The notes under the pieces are model-generated. The model was not told where the DNA came from, made no database searches, and saw only the letters and a program-made list of their open reading frames with translations. A stretch of 11,830 nucleotides of DNA from Goniomonas avonlea (Eukaryota; Cryptophyceae; Goniomonadida; Goniomonadaceae). The DNA lies in NCBI GenBank assembly GCA_003573635.1, contig QUTJ01031448.1, positions 1 through 11,830 on the forward strand, read 5' to 3'. The position numbers and the translations under genes are program-made. Shown piece by piece: positions 1 to 9,000 of the stretch (positions are counted from its first letter, which is position 1; every line of letters starts with the position of its first letter).

Positions 1-94
1 TGTGGCTGCTACGCAGTTCCTAGATTGCTTGAATACTCCTTCTCTCTCTCAATTGTGTCGCTTGTCGCAGAGAGAGCAGATGTCGTCCTTCGCC

Positions 95-240
95 CTCATA
101 ACTGTGTGGTACGCGACTGCGTGGACCTGGCTGTGCGGGGCATAAGTGTGTGGGGCACAAGTGTGTGCGAGTGAGACATGGCTGTGCGGGGCATTACTGT
201 GTGGGACGTGGCTGTGCGTGGGCATGGCTGTGCAGCCCCT
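95..240. repeat. GT-rich degenerate tandem repeat
   Basis: The stretch is built from irregular copies of a CTGTGCGGGGCAT-like word starting near 132, 182, 212 and 228, mixed with GTGTGTGGGGCAC words. Spacing between copies is uneven (about 50, 30 and 16 bp), so this is a decayed satellite rather than a clean array. No exon-like sequence was recognised on either strand in 1-440. Its position outside a telomere-like tract suggests subtelomeric repeat DNA, which is inference. Confidence 0.5.
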
Positions 241-442
241 CTTGGTGCCTGAGACACTTCGAAGTGTCCACTACTTCGGGCGTGGGACTAGCTGGCACTG
301 GAGTGCTGATGCGCAAGGGTCACAGACTGCGACACAGACAACGAACAAAACAGACCCATTGGACCAGCTGGTACTTGAGGCCTGGCTGTTGATCTACAGC
401 TTGCCGCAGAGCGGAGAGCGGGCCTGTGCGAAACAAGCCAGG

Positions 443-483
443 CCTAAACCCTAAACCTGGACCCTAAACCCTAAGCCCTAGGG
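443..483 (-). repeat. Interstitial telomere-like tract (TTTAGGG type)
   Basis: On the + strand the tract reads as CCTAAACCCTAAAC, a short interruption, then CCCTAAACCCTAAGCCCTAGGG. On the minus strand this is about five to six units, of which the clear ones are TTTAGGG and variants such as CTTAGGG. TTTAGGG is the telomere repeat of plants, many algae and several SAR protists. The C-rich strand reads 5' to 3' toward higher coordinates, which is how a left chromosome end would be arranged with 484 onward as the interior. It is degenerate and flanked by other DNA on both sides, so it is not an active telomere. Confidence 0.7.
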
Positions 484-691
484 CATTTTTTCTGAGAAGC
501 AAGCCCAATGACGTGCTATTGCGACTGACAGACCACATCGGTCCCACGTTCCTAAACTGATTTTGTAGTTGTTGCTTACGATCGGAGAACGGATGAGCAA
601 ACCACACAACCACACAACAGCACACGTCCAGACAGTCGCTGAACACCGAAACGTGTGCAAAGCATGCGCATTGCGACAGCACAGGACTCAC

Positions 692-1649
692 ATCATCACC
701 AACCTCACGCATCAACGCGCGCTGCAGCTTCTGCACTTCCATCTTATGCGACTCATTGGTCACCCTCTGCGCCGAGTGAGCGTCGAACACGCAAAGCGAC
801 ACCCACCTGGTCGTTCAGCTTGCCATGGAGCTCGCGAACTTGCGCCAGAGCCTCCTTGAGCTTTGCAGCTGTGGTGAGCTCTTCATCTTTGTCCTCGTCC
901 TTCTTTTTGTCATCTGCGGCCGACACCGCGCGCCGCGACCCGGGGGCTGGGAGCTGCAAACCAAATTTACGGCTCCTTACACAAGTGGCTGGATGGCTCA
1001 CACACCTTGGCGCCAGGCTCACCACGGCGCCCCGTGCGCTCCTTGTTCAATTCTTTATTCACGGAGGCCAGATCTGTGGTTGCTTTCTTTGCGGCAGCCT
1101 TTTCCTTTTCCAGCGCTACGGTGAGGGAACGAACCTGTCTCGTCACGGGTGAAAACCCATGACACGCCAAAGGGCAATTCCCCGCATGCTTAATTGGCAC
1201 AACATGCGCAATCATGAAACAGGAGCAACCTTTTTTGCGAGCTCGAAGATCTTTTGTTCCTTCGCGTCGGTCGAACTTCCAACAACGCCCGATATGGACT
1301 GAAGGCGAGCAACCTGACATCACAGTCAGGAACGAAGCCAGGACAAGGCTACTGAACATACTTCGCGCTCTGCTTTGTGAAGTTTATCGAGCAAAATAGC
1401 ATTCTGTTCCTGCAGAACTTTCACTTGACTGAATCCATTCCAGTTGAATTCTCCTTGAAAGCCTTGTGCCTGGGGTGGCGGCTGATGCCCAACCTCGGCC
1501 GATGAGGGACGGGAACCCTTGGCTGGTGGAAGATCTGGAATTCTGTGCTGGGTTAGCTGCGGCTTCTGGGTAACAGCAAGGCACCGAGAGGTGAACGAAG
1601 CCGGGACCTCGAAGTCGTCGTCTGAAGAGTCTTCTTCAGCAGCCATCAT
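692..1649 (-). CDS. CCDC13: CCDC13-like coiled-coil protein, N-terminal part, 3' end missing
   Basis: CCDC13 proteins are coiled-coil components of centriolar satellites and basal bodies needed for cilium formation. Five exons join in phase: 1649-1362, 1313-1230, 1134-1006, 953-807 and 766-692, giving 241 codons; introns are 48, 95, 52 and 40 nt with GT-AG ends. The start is one of two adjacent ATGs (1647-1649 or 1644-1646), followed by an acidic MAAEEDSSDDDFEVP start. Family-like segments are KIFELAKKVRSLTVALEKEK (about residues 118-134) and LQRALMREVGDD at the end, which resembles the conserved AQKVLAREVGED stretch of animal CCDC13. The last exon ends at a GTGAGT donor (691-686), but the continuation expected from the family is not seen down to position 1. 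Animal homologues are roughly three times longer, so the gene is either truncated or has a long intron leaving the window. Family assignment is from remembered similarity. An in-frame ATG at 1745 is less likely as the start. Confidence 0.72.
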
Positions 1650-2032
1650 CTGCCAACGAACTAAGCATTTGCGAGACAAACAAGAATATCCAGACCTCCT
1701 TCCATTTTCGCAACCTCTCCTCCTCATCATGATCCACGGGCACATCCCGTGGCCCTCCCTTCAGCATGGCGAGAATGAATGTATGAACGCGCTAGGTTCA
1801 GATTCAACCGACAAAAATCCCCAAAAATTAATTAAAAGGGCCAAAGGCAGTTCGAAGCGCCAAACCACCCGAAAGATGCCCCTATCAAGGACACTACATA
1901 TGTGCATACAATTGTAGTGTCCCTTGCCCCTATTGAATACGGTCGTTGGATGGGATACCGGTATGATTGATCCGGACACATCATTTATTCCAAGAAAGTC
2001 CTTTTGCTGTTGTCTTGTTTTGTTTGAAGGCG
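1650..2032. promoter_or_regulatory. Divergent promoter region, CCDC13-like / AGC kinase
   Basis: These 383 bp separate the start codons of two genes transcribed away from each other, so both promoters and 5' UTRs should lie here. An AT-rich patch (about 1815-1838, AAAATTAATTAAAA) and a transposon-like inverted repeat at 1886-1926 are visible. No TATA box at a convincing distance was identified. The kinase start codon lies only five residues before its first kinase strand, so unrecognised 5' exons of the kinase may also sit in this interval. Confidence 0.5.
1878..1933. mobile_element. 41-bp hAT-like mini inverted-repeat element with target duplication
   Basis: The element at 1886-1926 starts CAAGGACACTACA and ends TGTAGTGTCCCTTG. 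The reverse complement of the right end is CAAGGGACACTACA, identical to the left except for one extra G. It is flanked by a direct repeat GCCCCTAT at 1878-1885 and 1926-1933 (8 bp, or 7 bp if the G at 1926 belongs to the element). A CA-GG terminus with a 7-8 bp target duplication is the pattern of hAT-superfamily MITEs. The inner part TATGTGCATA is also palindromic. It has no coding capacity. A regulatory hairpin is the alternative reading. Confidence 0.5.
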
Positions 2033-4629
2033 ATGGACCCACTTGCTTTTGCGCGAGTGAAGATGATTGGGGCGGGGGACGTAGGCCGGGTGTATTTGGT
2101 GGAGCAAGTTGGGGAAGACAGCTTATTTGCGATGAAAGTGCTGTCGAAGCGAGAGATGGTTGCCCGAAACAAGGTCGGTGCCCTCCGCTTATGCACACAG
2201 ATGCTGACCCGCCCCAGATCAAGCGGTGCCTCACCGAGCGGGAGGTCCTGGCCACTGTCGAGCATCCGTTTATTGTCACCATGCATTTTTCCTTCCAGAC
2301 ACCCGATTTTCTCTATTTTATTACCGACTACTGCGCTGGAGGAGAATTTTTGCGGATGTTGAAGAAGCAGCCGAACAACCGAGTTCCTGGTCCGATCAGG
2401 CCGTTCGCCATCACCCACGTGACTCACAATTCCTAATCAGAGGAATGGATCAAATTTTATGGTGCTGAAGTGCTGCTAGCTCTCGAGTATCTCCACCAAT
2501 GTGGCTTTGTTTACCGAGGCGCGCTCTCCTTGCGCAGTGATTCTCGATTTACCCCCTTCACCAGATTTAAAGCCAGAAAATCTTTTACTTCACGAGTCTG
2601 GGCATATCATGTTAACGGACTTTGATCTCGCCAAGCAAGCGCAAGCTGTCACTCCCACTGTGGTTCGTCGCTCGATGATGAGCCAGTTCAAGAAAGTGTT
2701 CACCGGAGGAGGAGACAGCGTGAAGTTTCACACTGCCGAACCAGTTCTCAATACCAATTCGTTCGTTGGCACTGAAGAGTATCTTGCCCCTGAGGTCATA
2801 GGTGGTGTCGGTCACAACAGCTCTGTTGATTGGTGGACGTTCGGCGTCCTTTGCTACGAAATGGCGGTGCGTTCCCGATTTCTTCTTCTTCTTCCGACCC
2901 ACTGCTCACCGAGAGCCAGTTTGGGCACACACCGTTCAAGGGAGAATCGCAGAACGCCACGTTCTCGAACATCACGAGCAAAGACTTTAAGATTGTGCTC
3001 CCAGCTGATGTTCCGGTTTGTTGTTGTGCTGTTGGGTGCTCGCTCTGACGGGTTGCGTCGTAGATCTCCAAGAATTGCAAGAAAATGATCAAAGGTCTCC
3101 TCAGCCGGGACCCGAAGACGCGGCTCGGCGCTGCACGCGGTGCTTCCGACATCAAGAAATCGCCGTTTTTCGAGGACGTCAAATGGCAACGTATCCTCAC
3201 AGCTGCCATTTCCCCAGCCCTTGAATTATTTGTTTCTGCTGTGCTGTACGCAACACTTTATCGAACCGTTAACTTCCCTAGTCATCCGAAATGCCAAGCC
3301 AGTGCACGTGCCAACGCTCTCTGGCCGATACGACACCTCGAATTTCCAGCATATTCCCGACGACGAGGACGAAGTCCTCGATCGGGAGTGCCCCTGGGCC
3401 CCTGGGAGGGGACCGTCGGTACGCACAGAGCCGAAATCTCCAAGCGATACTGTTCCGACGGCAAGCAAACCTCCAGTCCATACGGCTCCCACGGCAGCCG
3501 CAAGCACCCTCCCAAGACCTCCGTCAGCTTCCGGGATGAGCTTGAGCGCGGCTGGACCGCCTCTCGACGGCGCTGTGGTGCGTTGCTGCCACCTCCACCT
3601 CCACTCCACCTCCACTCCACCCCACCTTCACCTCCACTCCACCTCCACTCCTCTCGACGGTGCTGTGGTGTGTTGCTGTCACCTCCATCTCCTCCTCCTT
3701 CTCCACTCCACCCACCTTCACCTCCTCCAGAGGCAGCAGCGGACTGTCTCCGTGGGTGGGTGAGGGGATGGGAGCGAGGGAGGGAGAGGGATGTGTCGTG
3801 CTCGGCGCTGCGACCTGGAGAAGATATAGGAGCGTTTGCCACTCGTGTTTTGCAACCCCCTCGCTTTCTGCGATGTGGGTGTACAAGGGCGATGCTACTC
3901 TCCCGCGAGGTGCGGGACCAGGGATCCGTGGTGGTGAACGCTTTCGCAGGGCGGTCGAGGAGCCGGCGCTCAGCCACCTGCTATCGCTCCTGCTGCCTCG
4001 GCCCCCAACAACGAAGTGCTCGACGTTATCCATGCCAACATCTCGCCGACGGCGGCTCCGCCAACCGACGCCCGCGCGTTGCCTGTTCCAACGCCGCTGT
4101 GTCTGCCGCAGGTGGACACGGTCGTGGTGCCGGGCGGGGTGAACAGTGTGACCCAGGTACGGCTTCGCACGGAGGGAGTGCGACAAATCCATCCAGTTCA
4201 TTGTGAACACAACCTGCGCGGTGTGCGGCGTCGAGAACGTCCCCGCCCCCCCACCCACGACTACACACCACACCTGCACTAACCACCTCCACACACCTCC
4301 GGGTACAGTGTGAGGTAGGTCTCCGTCCAGTGCGAGACAGGGTTGCTGTGCATCTCGACCATACTGTGTCACCCATTGTGACTCACACACCCATGACACA
4401 CCCGTTCTTGCAGGTGAGCGCGGGCGGCGTCGCACTCAGCCTTCCACCGTCAGAAACCTACGACCCGTTCACTGTGTTCGAGTCGTTCACGGTGCCCGTG
4501 CTCACCCCGCCTGTCACGCCCCAACCCCCTCTCTCTGCCGGGCCTTCCTCGCCTGTCCCCCCCCGTCCGCCAGCGTTGGTCAGGGCAAACTCGGAGGCTT
4601 GGCACATCAAGGACGGTGGTGGCTCGTGA
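2033..4629 (+). CDS. AGC-family serine/threonine kinase, KIN82/FPK1/NRC-2-like (DFD type)
   Basis: Fungal members of this group phosphorylate lipid flippases; plant relatives include phototropins. Clear exons: 2033-2173, 2218-2389, 2441-2518, 2565-2866, 2920-3015, 3064-3190 and 3282 to about 3577, then about 3950-4156 and 4414-4629 (stop TGA). Borders between 3578 and 3949 are unresolved. Kinase landmarks: glycine loop GAGDVG (13-18), catalytic Lys in FAMKVLSK (K35), alpha-C Glu E56, YRDLKPEN (D131), DFD at 149-151 in place of DFG, a roughly 40-residue activation-segment insert, [14 protein letters not shown] (194-207), and [22 protein letters not shown] and [15 protein letters not shown] form the AGC tail tether. 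The last exon has [11 protein letters not shown], which fits the AGC hydrophobic motif. Intron 3 (2519-2564) is GC-AG. Introns are 44-53 nt except intron 6 (91) and the last (257). The start leaves almost no N-terminal extension, so upstream exons are possible. Confidence 0.85.
3561..3735 (+). repeat. 90-bp duplication with TCCACC-rich tract in kinase tail
   Basis: CTCTCGACGG at 3561-3570 recurs at 3651-3660, and the following about 30 bases match with a few changes (GCTGTGGTGCGTTGCTGCCACC against GCTGTGGTGTGTTGCTGTCACC). Each copy is followed by CCACCTCCACTCC-type repeats. The offset is exactly 90 bp, so the reading frame is kept. The copied segment includes the presumed 5' splice donor of exon 7 (GTGCGT at 3578) and a diverged second donor (GTGTGT at 3668). 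Whether the tract is intron or a His/Leu/Ser/Thr-rich exon extension cannot be settled here. Confidence 0.7.
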
Positions 4630-4880
4630 GGCGCCAGTGCTGAACGGGTGGACTTGCGAGGAGGTGCCCCACAACATGGCGTTCCCGTTCACCCTCTCTC
4701 TCTGCCGGGCCTTCCTCGCCTGTCCCCCCCCGTCCGCCAGCGTTGGTCCGGGCAAACTGCGAGGCTTGGCACATCAAGGACCGTGGTGGCTCATGAGAAG
4801 TCAGCGCACGGGTGGACTTGCGAGAAGGCCCCCACAATATGGCGTTCCCGTCCACCACCGCTCTCTGTCGGGCCTTCCAA
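4531..4880 (+). repeat. About 2.1 tandem copies of a 165-bp unit
   Basis: The words CTCTCTGCCGGGCCTTCC, CCCGTCCGCCAGCGTTGGTC, GAGGCTTGGCACATCAAGGAC and GGTGGACTTGCGAG each occur twice in the same order. Unit A runs 4531-4697 and unit B 4698-4860 (period 163-167 bp); a third fragment begins at 4861 and fades by about 4880. Unit A contains the last 33 codons and stop codon (4627-4629) of the kinase; unit B is its diverged downstream copy. The origin looks like a local tandem duplication of the gene 3' end. Confidence 0.85.
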
Positions 4881-4939
4881 CCGGATTTCGCAAGTGGGTG
4901 TGTTGTGGCATACGGTGTCGGGCGTGACCATATCGTGCC

Positions 4940-5165
4940 GCGATAACGTGAGCGGTCCATAACGACCTTCGCGACGTGCATCGCGATAACTCCGGAATGT
5001 GCGCTGCGGTAACTCATCACTGCTCCGACAACTCGCCGCCCTAACTAACTCTGTAATGTGCCCGGTAACTCGTACCGTGAATCATCACTTCTCTAACTTT
5101 AATCGTTGCGATGCCGCTCTAAACGTGCGCAATACCTCAGAACGTTAACCGTTGCGTATTAACGT
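4940..5165 (+). repeat. Cluster of same-strand TAAC motifs
   Basis: TAAC occurs on the + strand at 4944, 4960, 4987, 5010, 5042, 5046, 5066, 5094, 5146 and 5160, often as CGATAACG/T or CGGTAACTC, while the opposite orientation (GTTA) is seen once, overlapping a palindromic GTTAAC. About one occurrence is expected by chance in this length. A loose longer repeat is visible: GGAATGTGCGCTGCGGTAACTCATCAC near 4995 against GTAATGTGCCCGGTAACTCG with ATCATCAC near 5053-5088. The stretch is CpG-rich and non-coding by eye. Function is unknown. Confidence 0.55.
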
Positions 5166-5179
5166 GCACCGCGATCGTT

Positions 5180-5220
5180 CCCCTGTGCTCAGGGGCTTCG
5201 ATCCCCCTCTTTATTGAGGG
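5180..5220 (+). other. Three overlapping short hairpins
   Basis: CCCCTG (5180-5185) can pair with CAGGGG (5190-5195); AGGGG (5191-5195) can instead pair with CCCCT (5204-5208); and CCCTC (5205-5209) can pair with GAGGG (5216-5220). Neighbouring hairpins share bases, so they exclude one another. It lies about 550 bp past the kinase stop and 850 bp past the RAD54B-like stop, in the convergent intergenic region. A role in 3' end formation is possible but unsupported. Confidence 0.4.
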
Positions 5221-5815
5221 ACACGCAGAGTGAGCCGCAACCACGACGACCAATCAAGGAACGGACGCCCAACCGAGCGTTCGCTGTAAAAAGAAATCTA
5301 GGACTTGCGGGAGACGGGAATGTGTGGAGACACGCTTTTGTGTTGTATGATATTTTTGTTTATGAATCCTTTTCAGCTCCTCGGATGATGGGATCCTCCC
5401 TCCCTCTCCGAAATTGGTGGCCGTCCTTGCTGACGTAAGTTGCATAAAGGAATGTATTGCGAATATCAAGCATTGCACGTGGTTCCTTCTCTCAATCGAT
5501 TGGTTGAAAAGACCGCATGTAATTGCTCTGCTCACGCGCGTGATGTCGTGCCACTTTTGACCTCTGTTTCTGTCCATCTCAGCCTCGGCCTTGGCTTGAC
5601 AGCACTGACCACTCTGAGGTCACTGTTAAGCCACTGAGTCACTCCGGCTCATGAAAATACCGAGTGTTTTCAAGTTTTCGTATTGGTGTGTCGCTGTATG
5701 GCCCAGCTGCTGCATGCATGGTTGGGGCAACACTTGGCTGGCACTCGACTGATCGTATTGACCTGGAACCGCCGAGCGAGCTGTCAACACTCCGACTTGA
5801 CACTCGCTCTAAGTC
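5221..5815. other. Convergent intergenic DNA, no gene recognised
   Basis: About 600 bp with no protein family, tRNA or rRNA sequence that I recognise on either strand. Open frames here are short and look random. It contains T-rich stretches near 5338-5360 and lies between the 3' ends of the kinase and RAD54B-like genes. Confidence 0.5.
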
Positions 5816-5902
5816 AGAGAGAGAGGAAGGAAGGAAGGGAGGGAGAGAGGGAGGGAGAGGGAGGGAGAGAGGAAGGGAGAGGGAGAGAGGAAGGGAGGGA
5901 GA
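5816..5902 (+). repeat. 87-nt uninterrupted homopurine tract
   Basis: Every base from 5816 to 5902 is A or G, arranged as GGAA, GGGA and GA repeats. Long mirror-like purine/pyrimidine runs can form triplex (H-DNA) structures. It lies about 170 bp downstream of the RAD54B-like stop codon, so on that gene's transcript it would read as a pyrimidine-rich tract. Charged low-complexity open frames through it (Arg/Glu/Gly or Ser/Leu/Pro) are by-products of the repeat. Confidence 0.9.
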
Positions 5903-6071
5903 TGCCATTAAGGCCGTTGTCGCTCGAGGCGACTAAACAAGAAATCGGGAGTCCGCTCGCGATCGTCATCACAGGATTTGAGCTCAGTTTGCTGGTCGCG
6001 CAGCTCCGGTTGTGCCCAATCTGCTAGCCATCCCAGCAAGCCATCGAAGAGCATAGCCCAGCTTCGAGGTC

Positions 6072-9000
6072 TCAGTCCTCAAACGCGTCATCGTCGTCGC
6101 TGTCGAGCCCCGTCAGTGTTGAATGCCAGTAACAAGGAGGGACACACCTTTCAAGAGCAACAAGCCGTCTCCTCTTGGTGAGTCGTCGCACGGCCCCAGT
6201 CGCTGTTCAAGCGTGAATATTCAGATTGGCAGACCCAGTCAATACCTGGCGCATCCCAGTTCAAGTCCGCGAGGTCATCGTCACTCGCCTCGGCTGTGAG
6301 CCGTTTTGAGGCGGCTGGGGCAGGGTCTGGAGCATACTCCTCCTCACTGCAGCCTTCCTCCCCGAGTTCTTCCTCCTGCAAAACTGTCAGCGCACGAACC
6401 GTACACATGTCCCGCAGCTGATGATCAAGCTAGTGCCTTCTGGCAACAGGTCGTACCAGTACGTTATGTCGTACTGGTACGACATTTCAGTGCGATGGTT
6501 CACTTCAATAGGGCATTGATAGTGTTGCTTTTGACGGATTGGTCAGGATTGCAACCAGAGCGAGACCACAAAGGGTCCAAATTCCTCCCAAACTGGCAAT
6601 CAGATCAGACTATCTGTCATCGCAAAAATACCCCACCAAAAAAAACCATCGCACTGGTACGATATCGTACCCAACTCGGAGGCACTAGCTGAACAAATCG
6701 CAGGGTTGACTTGCCTCTGGTGCTGCGACCTCGTCCAGACCCATGTGTCGCAACGGATTTCCTTCGCAGAACATGACAAAACTCAGAACACTGCCAACCG
6801 ACTCGAACACTGATCGGACGAGGGGATCCGCAAGATCTGTCCCAGCCGAGGGCTCTAGACACGACTGTGCACGCGGGTCAGCACGCATAGAAGGGCTGTA
6901 ACCACAGTTCAAACGAGCCTACCTGGTACCCTGCAACAGCCCCGTTCTCCGAATTCTTCTCCAAGAGATTCCACTGGAAACGAAAGAGTTACCCACATCA
7001 TTCGATAATAGATACGGCAAGCCAAGCCTACCGTGGCACAGGGGGTATCGGTCTTCAGCGTGAAGAGATCCCGAAGTTCCGTATGCGAGAAGTGCCTGTG
7101 GAGACGCAATTAAAGGCAGCAGTTTGACAGAGTTGACGCACCTGATGATGTCACTTTTGCTCTCCTTGGCCGACTTCCCCCCCACGAGAGACATCGCGAG
7201 CTCGTTTTTGTGCGTTTGTCGCTGGAATATCTGTGAAACAGACGAGGTCAAGCCAGCTTGGGACAAACGTTTAGTCGAGGGGCCAGTCACACCTTTTCTT
7301 CGATGCTCCCAGTCGTCAACAACCGATAGACCCAAACTTTTTTCTTCTGCCCGTCGCGCCATATCCGTGCCATTGCTTGAAGATCGGTGGCTGGGTTCCA
7401 ACAAGGGTCGAACATCACCAATCGATTCCCCCCAATCAGGTTGAGTCCACAGCCTAAGGGGCCTCGATCAGAGCCTCTAACAGGTCGTGGAAAAATATTC
7501 AAGGAATTTGAACTTGAATCAAGAATGGAAGTGACAAGTGAAGTGGCAGAGAACGGCGCACCTCCAGCCTTGGAGCTCAGTAGAAAGATGAATTCGGAAG
7601 TGTGCAAGGAGTTGAACTTGTTCACCTACAGCGACGTGAGAAGTTGCTGAGCGTGCACACGGAAGGGGGGGGAGGCACGTAGAAGTTAGCGCGCATGGTA
7701 AACAACCTAGAACAAGAGTGGAAAACGGACCACAGCTTGACGTGCTGACATCTCAGTTCCGCCGTCAAGACGCAAGTGAGGGTATCCGAGGCGCTGACAG
7801 CACTCCATGATCACGTCAAGCGTCTTTGTAGAGTTCGAGATGACCACGACACGGTCAGAGGGGTCATTCTGTCGAATCTCGTGCAACAACCTTAATAGGA
7901 CGAGCAGCTTGCCGGACAATTCTGGGGCTCGGAAATTATCTGTAACAAGCCCCCAAATTGCGGGTGATGAAAGCGTATCGCGCACGAGGCTGGGGTGCTG
8001 ACAGAGTTTGCTCAGGCTCCCAATCGCTTTCAGAGTTTCGGTCTGCGGGAAGAACGGTCATCATAGTCACGGTGGCAGACGTCAACTCACGGAAGCGGTC
8101 GAGCTGTCCATCAGCTTCTTGAAATCCAGCGTCGAGGTGAAGTGATGGTACAAACGCGTCTGCAGTTCTGAAGGTCGACAGAACAGAACCTGTTCAACAC
8201 GAGGCGGCAGGTACTTTTCAAGAATCTGCCTGGTGTCAGCCAGCAATCACCGTTGGAAACAACATACGTCGGAGGTACGCCGAAGAACAAACCCTTCCGC
8301 CCGACGAAGCAGCTGCAAAACACATCACGTCACCATAGAGTTCGAGAACCCGCAGGAATGAATTACGTCACCTCCTGCAGTCGAGATTGGCCCAGCGCCT
8401 TGACCTCTGCAGAACAAGAAGAGTCCCTGAATATACTGCGTGAGACGAAAAAGTTGTAATTTGATAGCTCGCGGACCGGGAGCGAGAAATCGGGTCGCAG
8501 AAGAGTCGCTTGAAATCACCGATGCCGCTCAATTCCCCGGGCCTCACAAAACTTGCCATTGCGTGGAACTCCTGGGTGAGGAAAACTGTGATGTTGACTG
8601 GGCAACCAAACGAGACAACCGCACCTCCAAGTTATTCTGGATCGGTGTGGCAGTGAGAATAATGCGCCGAGGCGCACGAAGAGAGGACAACGCGGCGATA
8701 GTCTTGTTTCCAGCGCTGTTTTTGAGCCTGTGACCCTGCACCAGATCTCGGTCAGGCAGTTTTGTTTTTCATTGACGGGCTGCACCTCGTCACAAATGAG
8801 CAGACCGCAGTCCTTGACTTGCATGATTTCTGCGTATTTCCGGAGCATTTCTGCACAGATTATCAAACAAAAGAATCACGACGGCAGACTGGGCACACCA
8901 TAACTAATAATTAAGACCGAAGTGTAGCCATTGCAGAAGGTCACCACCCGTTCTTTCGCTGCCGCGCCAGTCGAATTCACCACGGTAGTGGCTGCAAAAC

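Noticed and set aside
3085-4206. 373-codon open frame on the + strand
   Set aside because: Only its first 35 codons (exon 6) are kinase sequence. It then reads through a GT-AG intron and out of frame across the true AGC tail (RNAKPVHVP), so it is not one protein.
3524-4435. 303-codon open frame on the minus strand opposite the kinase tail
   Set aside because: It arises from GC-rich and TCCACC repeats on the other strand and resembles no protein; the + strand carries the AGC tail and hydrophobic motif.
5191-5208. tRNA T-arm look-alike (GGGG CTTCGAT CCCC)
   Set aside because: No matching acceptor, D or anticodon arms lie upstream; the stem belongs to a set of overlapping hairpins.
5639-5936. 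Low-complexity open frames through the purine tract
   Set aside because: They encode only repeated Arg/Glu/Gly or Ser/Leu/Pro from the microsatellite and have no exon-like borders.
6865-6898. Alternative acceptor after GGTTACAG for RAD54B exon 22
   Set aside because: It forces a weak donor and a 34-nt intron. The chosen 58-nt intron has a GTAGGC donor like the previous intron and a CTGAC branch-like site.
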